From an uncultured Prevotellaceae bacterium (GTDB lineage: Bacteria > Bacteroidota > Bacteroidia > Bacteroidales > Bacteroidaceae): a stretch of DNA of 64,000 nt. Numbering within the stretch: position 1 is the stretch's first letter; each line of letters opens with the position of its first letter. Below, in pieces: positions 60,044 through 64,000 of the stretch. A program made the translations under genes and the position numbers. The notes below the pieces were generated by a model. The model ran no database searches and was not told the DNA's origin. It saw only the letters and a program-made list of their open reading frames with translations. The stretch is taken from the NCBI GenBank assembly GCA_902778535.1, contig CACYYG010000006.1, positions 62,001 to 126,000 of the forward strand, given 5' to 3'.

Positions 60044-60060
60044 GTCCCTTTGTAAGGGAC
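60044..60060 (+). terminator. Hairpin after capG, probable end of the locus
   Basis: GTCCCTT-TGT-AAGGGAC, a 7-bp stem and 3-base loop, then TATAAATTTC. No full T-tract. Confidence 0.45.
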
Positions 60061-60135
60061 TATAAATTTCTTAAGACACGCTTCATTCGTATAAGCGGCA
60101 TAGCCGAGCGGCGCCATGAATTAAAAAAGTGATTT

Positions 60136-60483
60136 ATGGCAAGCAGCAAGGATCATGAGAAAATATGGGAAAACTATCAGGAGGTTGTAAAGACCAAGGA
60201 TGTCTCGATAGTGGACTATTGCCAACGCCGCTCGACCTTGTCGCTTGGCTCGTCCAAGAATGGCATTGTCTATTCCCAGTTCCAGCGATGGTACAAGAAA
60301 CATATCAGCGGTGTGACCATAATTCCCGTAGAGGAATATCCGTCCGGTCATTCAGTCTCCCCCTCTCCGTCCTCTCCCCCTGTTGCCTCAAAGCTGGCAA
60401 AGATACACTATGCCTGCAAACGAGTCCTTGACCCCAATGATGGTGATTCTTTGCATGCAAAGCGAGTAAACTTGAGCGGCTAA
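60136..60483 (+). pseudogene. IS66-type OrfA (TnpA accessory protein) remnant
   Basis: 115 codons. HEKIWENYQEVVKTKDVSIV, VDYCQRRS, FQRWYKKHISGVTIIPVEE match the short first protein of IS66-family elements in Bacteroidales (pattern W-x-x-Y-Q-x-x-V-K-x-x-x-x-S-I-x-D-Y-C). The TnpB and large transposase genes that should follow are absent, so only one end of the element remains; GTATAAGCGG (60089-60098) just upstream may be the decayed terminal repeat. It marks the downstream edge of the glycan locus. From 60484 to 60682 I see only short broken frames. Confidence 0.72.
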
Positions 60484-60682
60484 CAAATAAGATAAAACTT
60501 AGTTAAACAGGAAAAGCCTCAGAGACAGGATACACTTTGTTTAAAGGGCTTCCGAAACAATTGAGTGCTGACGAAGGGGGAAGGGTGAGATAAATCAACG
60601 GGAAAGTGGTGAGGATGGCGGAATCGTTTGGGGATGATAAGTTGTTGATTTGTTGTATAATAAGTCCTGATACTGGTAACGT

Positions 60683-60713
60683 TTTGTTAATTGAAAATGT
60701 CTTAGTACCTTTG
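60683..60713 (+). promoter_or_regulatory. Consensus promoter of the terminal ATPase operon
   Basis: TTTG (60683-60686), exactly 19 bases, then TACCTTTG (60706-60713): one of the best matches to the Bacteroidota consensus in the window. The first ATG is 28 bases on. Confidence 0.85.
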
Positions 60714-60740
60714 CACTGTATATAATTTAAGGTTAAAGAT

Positions 60741-60983
60741 ATGATAACAATTAAAGACTTATTTGAGATTTCTGGCAACAAAATGATGAATGATATTCAA
60801 AAATCATTCATAAGAAGGACTTGTACTCCAGATGTTGCAGAGGAAAAGTGTGCAATCATTGATGTACACGAAAAGGTTGACCACTTTCAACGGTTTGTGA
60901 GGGAATATAGTGAATGGCTTTTGAACCTGCAGAGGATACCGACGTACGTTTTGCAAAACCTTGTATATTGTCATCAATACTGA
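60741..60983 (+). CDS. Small protein of unknown family, first gene of the terminal operon
   Basis: 80 residues: MITIKDLFEISGNKMMNDIQ, then EEKCAIIDVHEKVDHFQRF. Predicted soluble, helical. I do not recognise it. It is supported by a consensus promoter at the right distance. The next small frame (60914-61141) overlaps its last 70 bases in another frame, so either these are two coupled genes or one gene broken by a frameshift near 60940-60980. Confidence 0.5.
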   Translation: MITIKDLFEISGNKMMNDIQKSFIRRTCTPDVAEEKCAIIDVHEKVDHFQRFVREYSEWLLNLQRIPTYVLQNLVYCHQY

Positions 60984-61141
60984 TGGCATCGCATTTGAAG
61001 ACAGATAAAGACACTCGTAGACTCGTTGCCATCGCCGTCGTAGCCGCTAGCTATGGTGGGGATATGGATGAAGATCTGTGTAATGAGTTGCTTGATGATA
61101 TCGACTACTATTTCAATAAGGTGAAGTGTCGAGCTATATAG
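60914..61141 (+). CDS. Small overlapping frame of unknown family
   Basis: 75 residues: MAFEPAEDTDVRFAKPCILS, ASHLKTDKDTRRLVAIAVVA and GGDMDEDLCNELLDDIDYYF. An acidic helical C-terminus. Overlap of 70 bases with the preceding frame is long for independent genes; it could be the frameshifted second half of that gene. 100 bases separate it from the ATPase start. Confidence 0.4.
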   Translation: MAFEPAEDTDVRFAKPCILSSILMASHLKTDKDTRRLVAIAVVAASYGGDMDEDLCNELLDDIDYYFNKVKCRAI

Positions 61142-61241
61142 CAGATGATGTCGAAGCTGACGAAGATAGTGGTGAGGGGAGATTGTGGCATATAGGCAAA
61201 AGTAGGGGTGACTTTAACTTTGACTATAACGATAGCTGTAT

Positions 61242-63593
61242 ATGGATTTCTTAAAGAAGGTGGCTGATTGGTTGCGGTTTGATTATAAAGGCAATCTAGA
61301 TATGGATAAATCATCGCAGGCTTTGTTCCTAAAGACTCTTACGGGAAAGGAACGGTCGTTTGCGGTGATAGCTATCAGATGTAATAGTGAGAAGAGCACA
61401 GGTAAACGAAAGATGGATGCAGGAAGGCTTTACCATCTTCTTCATGGCTACTCTATTACTTCTGAAAGTATAGCTGTAGATAAATTCAGGGCAGAGCAGA
61501 ATACGCTCTATGATGACTATTATACAGAACTGACGGATGGGAAACCACATATTCAGATTTCAGCTATTGTGGGTCAGAATGGAGCTGGTAAAAGCAGCAT
61601 TGTGGAGTTTATGATGCGGCTGATAAACAACTTTGCGGCAGCAACCATTGGAGAAGAGCAACTCGGTGAAGCTGCCGAACGATTGCACTATATAGACAGA
61701 GTTGACGGCGAACTTTGGTATCTTCTTAAAGGATATCCTTATCATCTAAAGGTGAAGAATTGTCATGTGAGGCTAACCCGCTATGCCACTTTGAAAACAA
61801 CGGATCAGGATAAGGATGTATTCACGGAAGAGGAGGAGGTCTTTGACAATGGAGGAGACGAAGCCTGCGAGAAAGTAATGGATGTGCTTAAGAAAAGAGA
61901 TGATGTTGATTTGAAGATGGTGTATGAGCAATTCTTCTATACGCTGATATCGAATCAGTCAATTTACGCTTATAACACAAGGGATTACTACTTGGAATGT
62001 AACGATGATGAAAAGGAATGCAAAGCCTTGGGTGTTGAGGGGGAAGAGTATAACGATGAAGAGCGATGCTGGCTTCACGGCATTTTCCATAAAAACGATG
62101 GCTATAAAACACCTATGGTGGTAACTCCATACCGCTATGAAGGTAATTTGGATATCAATAAGGAAAACTTGCTGGCAACAGAACGATTGGTGACACTACT
62201 GGCTAGCCAGGAACACCTTCGACGTATTAATGGACATTTGATAGCAAAAGGCATCACTTACAGTTACGACACTGCTGAGGTGCACCGCTGGAAGGAGGTA
62301 AAGAAGTTGGGCTTCGACAATTTGACTGAGACTGGATATAATTTCTTGAGGGATAAGATAATTAAAGATTGGGACGAAGTGCTGGGCAAGAAAGTGTCTG
62401 AAAACGCAAGAGTAAGACCATATTACGAACAAGCCATAGATTACATCGTATATAAAACACTGAAAGTTTCACGCAACTACGAGGAGCATAATACTTTCTA
62501 TAAGAAAAACAAGGCAATGACCAATAGTTGCGATGAGAAGGACGTAATGGCAATGGTAAAGCACGAAGCTGCTGACCTGAGCCACATTACACGAAAGATA
62601 TTCCAGACGATTGCCTATATATGGTATGAAGTATATGAACTGGAAGAAAAAAGAGACGATGAAGGAAAAATGGCTGATTCGTATGGTAGTATCAGTTTTG
62701 ATGATTTAGGACGTAGATGGCACGATAAGGCCATCAAAACGTATGGCGCAGAGCAGGATGTTACAAGAAACTATATACAGCGCCAATCTCTGATATTGCC
62801 GCCTTTCCTATGTATGAGAATAGATTTGTGTGAGACGAACAAGCCTGAGGTAGAAATAGATTTTGAAACGCTGAGTTCGGGAGAAAAGCAGCAGATATAT
62901 TCCATCAGTTCGGTGCTATATCATTTAGACAACCTGAAGTCCGCACAGAAAGACGAGAGTACAAAAGACAGAATAACCTATAAGCATATCACAATTGTCC
63001 TGGAGGAGATAGAACTATATTACCATCCAGAGTTGCAGCAGCAATTTGTGAAATATCTGATAGACAATCTTGATCAAATGAATTTGGAAGGGATAGAGGG
63101 TATTCATGTGTTGATAGTGACTCATTCTCCATACGTGCTTTCAGATATTCCCAAATCCAATGTGCTGGCGCTGAAGAAACTAGAGGCAGAGCCAGAAGAG
63201 AACCTAAGTACATTCGGAGCTAATATCCACGATCTATTGAAGAACAGTTTCTTTCTTTCTGACGGTTCGATAGGAAAATTTGCCCAGTGGGAGGTGGGGC
63301 ATATATTGGCTTGTCTTGATGTGCATAGATGGGCCAAGACTAAAGGCGTAGACACAAAGACGTGTCCGTACATAGAGAAGGTTGATGAGAACGAGGCATA
63401 TCGTTTCCTCAACAGATATACATATACGAATCTTGAAAATCGCCGCAGCAGACAATTTTCCTACGATTATTTCAATCAGGATCTGTCTGTTGCGACTCTG
63501 AAAAGAAGGGTACAGATGATTGATGAACCAATAGTCTATCAGGTGTTGATGCGAAAGATAGTGGAACTGGAAGCTATGGTGGAAGATGCATGA
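61242..63593 (+). CDS. Large AAA/SMC-like ATPase of a putative defence operon
   Basis: 783 residues. Walker A VGQNGAGKSS (110-119) follows a divergent ~100-residue N-terminus. A long middle region (about 150-530) is charged and helical and contains no known domain I can name. Signature-like TLSSGEKQQIYSISS (about 544-558), Walker B ITIVLEEIELYYHPELQQQ, and the H-loop VLIVTHSPYVLSDIP complete an ABC/RecF-type ATPase. It overlaps the next gene by ATGA. ATPases of this kind paired with a Cys-rich HNH-type protein form anti-phage systems such as Septu (PtuA-PtuB). Confidence 0.85.
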   Translation: MDFLKKVADWLRFDYKGNLDMDKSSQALFLKTLTGKERSFAVIAIRCNSEKSTGKRKMDAGRLYHLLHGYSITSESIAVDKFRAEQNTLYDDYYTELTDGKPHIQISAIVGQNGAGKSSIVEFMMRLINNFAAATIGEEQLGEAAERLHYIDRVDGELWYLLKGYPYHLKVKNCHVRLTRYATLKTTDQDKDVFTEEEEVFDNGGDEACEKVMDVLKKRDDVDLKMVYEQFFYTLISNQSIYAYNTRDYYLECNDDEKECKALGVEGEEYNDEERCWLHGIFHKNDGYKTPMVVTPYRYEGNLDINKENLLATERLVTLLASQEHLRRINGHLIAKGITYSYDTAEVHRWKEVKKLGFDNLTETGYNFLRDKIIKDWDEVLGKKVSENARVRPYYEQAIDYIVYKTLKVSRNYEEHNTFYKKNKAMTNSCDEKDVMAMVKHEAADLSHITRKIFQTIAYIWYEVYELEEKRDDEGKMADSYGSISFDDLGRRWHDKAIKTYGAEQDVTRNYIQRQSLILPPFLCMRIDLCETNKPEVEIDFETLSSGEKQQIYSISSVLYHLDNLKSAQKDESTKDRITYKHITIVLEEIELYYHPELQQQFVKYLIDNLDQMNLEGIEGIHVLIVTHSPYVLSDIPKSNVLALKKLEAEPEENLSTFGANIHDLLKNSFFLSDGSIGKFAQWEVGHILACLDVHRWAKTKGVDTKTCPYIEKVDENEAYRFLNRYTYTNLENRRSRQFSYDYFNQDLSVATLKRRVQMIDEPIVYQVLMRKIVELEAMVEDA

Positions 63594-64000
63594 CTATGTT
63601 GAAACTTGACATGCCCTCTGACGAGGTGCGACGACTGTACAAGGAAAAGTTCCGACCTCTCATTATGAAGCGAATAAAAGGCGAATTGAAAGGGCGGAAA
63701 ATATCGAATGCTGCAAGAGATATCTTGTTGCCAAGCTGGAACACTGCAACACCAGACACATCAATACTGGATAAACTTTTGGTGTCGGAACCTAAAGACC
63801 TTAAGGATGTGAACGATGACCTTTGGACGCAGCTTCAGAATCTGTGTTGTTGGAACAGACCGACAAAGAAGGCGTTAAAGGATGTATTTGACTATGAGCA
63901 CCTAATAGACAAAAGTAAAAGCAACTCCTTCTGGCTAGCCCAACAAATAGGAAGAAATACCTGTACATACTGCAATAGGCTATATACATTTACAGTAATA
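63590..64000 (+). CDS. CxxC protein, possible HNH-type nuclease, partial (runs off the window)
   Basis: At least 137 residues, cut by the right edge. Starts MTMLKLDMPSDEVRRLYKEK by ATGA overlap with the ATPase stop. DVFDYEHLIDKSKSNSFWLA is followed by NTCTYCNRLYTFTV: a CxxC knuckle in the style of PtuB/TIGR02646-like HNH proteins (CxYC then N-R). The catalytic His/Asn part would be outside the window. Nuclease function is inference from this motif and the ATPase partner. Confidence 0.6.
   Translation, partial: MTMLKLDMPSDEVRRLYKEKFRPLIMKRIKGELKGRKISNAARDILLPSWNTATPDTSILDKLLVSEPKDLKDVNDDLWTQLQNLCCWNRPTKKALKDVFDYEHLIDKSKSNSFWLAQQIGRNTCTYCNRLYTFTVI

Overview
The window looks like a chromosomal segment from a member of the Bacteroidales, most probably a Prevotella-like organism. 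The evidence is the Bacteroidota-type promoter (TTTG, about 19 bases, then TAnnTTTG) seen in front of many genes, near absence of Shine-Dalgarno sequences, Bacteroidota-specific families (DUF4290, DUF4827, a lipoprotein TamA beside TamB, an UpxY-type antiterminator), and many lipoprotein signal peptides. No rRNA, tRNA or CRISPR array was seen.

Positions 1-31344 are mostly housekeeping DNA: a partial M23 peptidase, gpmI, an ECF sigma factor with its probable anti-sigma, mutY, an operon tsaB-DUF4290-murA-rimM, ptb-buk (butyryl-phosphate/butyrate), an AraC regulator, tamB-tamA, an LRR lipoprotein, a sugar-phosphate nucleotidyltransferase, a DHH phosphoesterase, a DUF4827 lipoprotein, glmM, a thioredoxin-fold lipoprotein without a CxxC, a GH27 alpha-galactosidase, a HigA antitoxin beside a truncated HigB, nrdG and recG in divergent orientation, and an Fe-S aldo/keto reductase.

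Positions 31840-60027 form a surface-polysaccharide locus read in one direction. A promoter and a roughly 550-base leader precede an UpxY-like NusG paralogue. Then come an export lipoprotein, two PLP aminotransferase-fold proteins, ATP-grasp enzymes, NeuD-type acyltransferases, a MaoC-CitE pair, a flippase, a polymerase, several glycosyltransferases, a polyprenyl-phosphate sugar transferase and the CapE-CapF-CapG set for UDP-N-acetyl-L-fucosamine. The locus is a mosaic: AT-rich genes are interspersed with at least four gene remnants, an ATPase/TOPRIM-like gene pair, and three small cassettes (two four-helix-bundle genes and one GxxExxY gene) bordered by degenerate repeats. After an IS66 remnant, the window ends in a promoter-driven operon of two small ORFs, a large SMC/RecF-like ATPase and the start of a CxxC protein, which may be an anti-phage system.

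The most unusual signals are repeats. (1) Elements made of three 17-bp near-palindromes at an exact 22-bp period occur with two unrelated sequences at three loci, with a partial version at a fourth, all at 3' ends of genes. (2) C/G-rich palindromes of the CCTCCC-GGGAGG type lie between genes and in frame inside several proteins, including a signal peptide. (3) A GxxExxY gene has 25-bp terminal inverted repeats and lies next to a copy of the same element that lacks the gene body.
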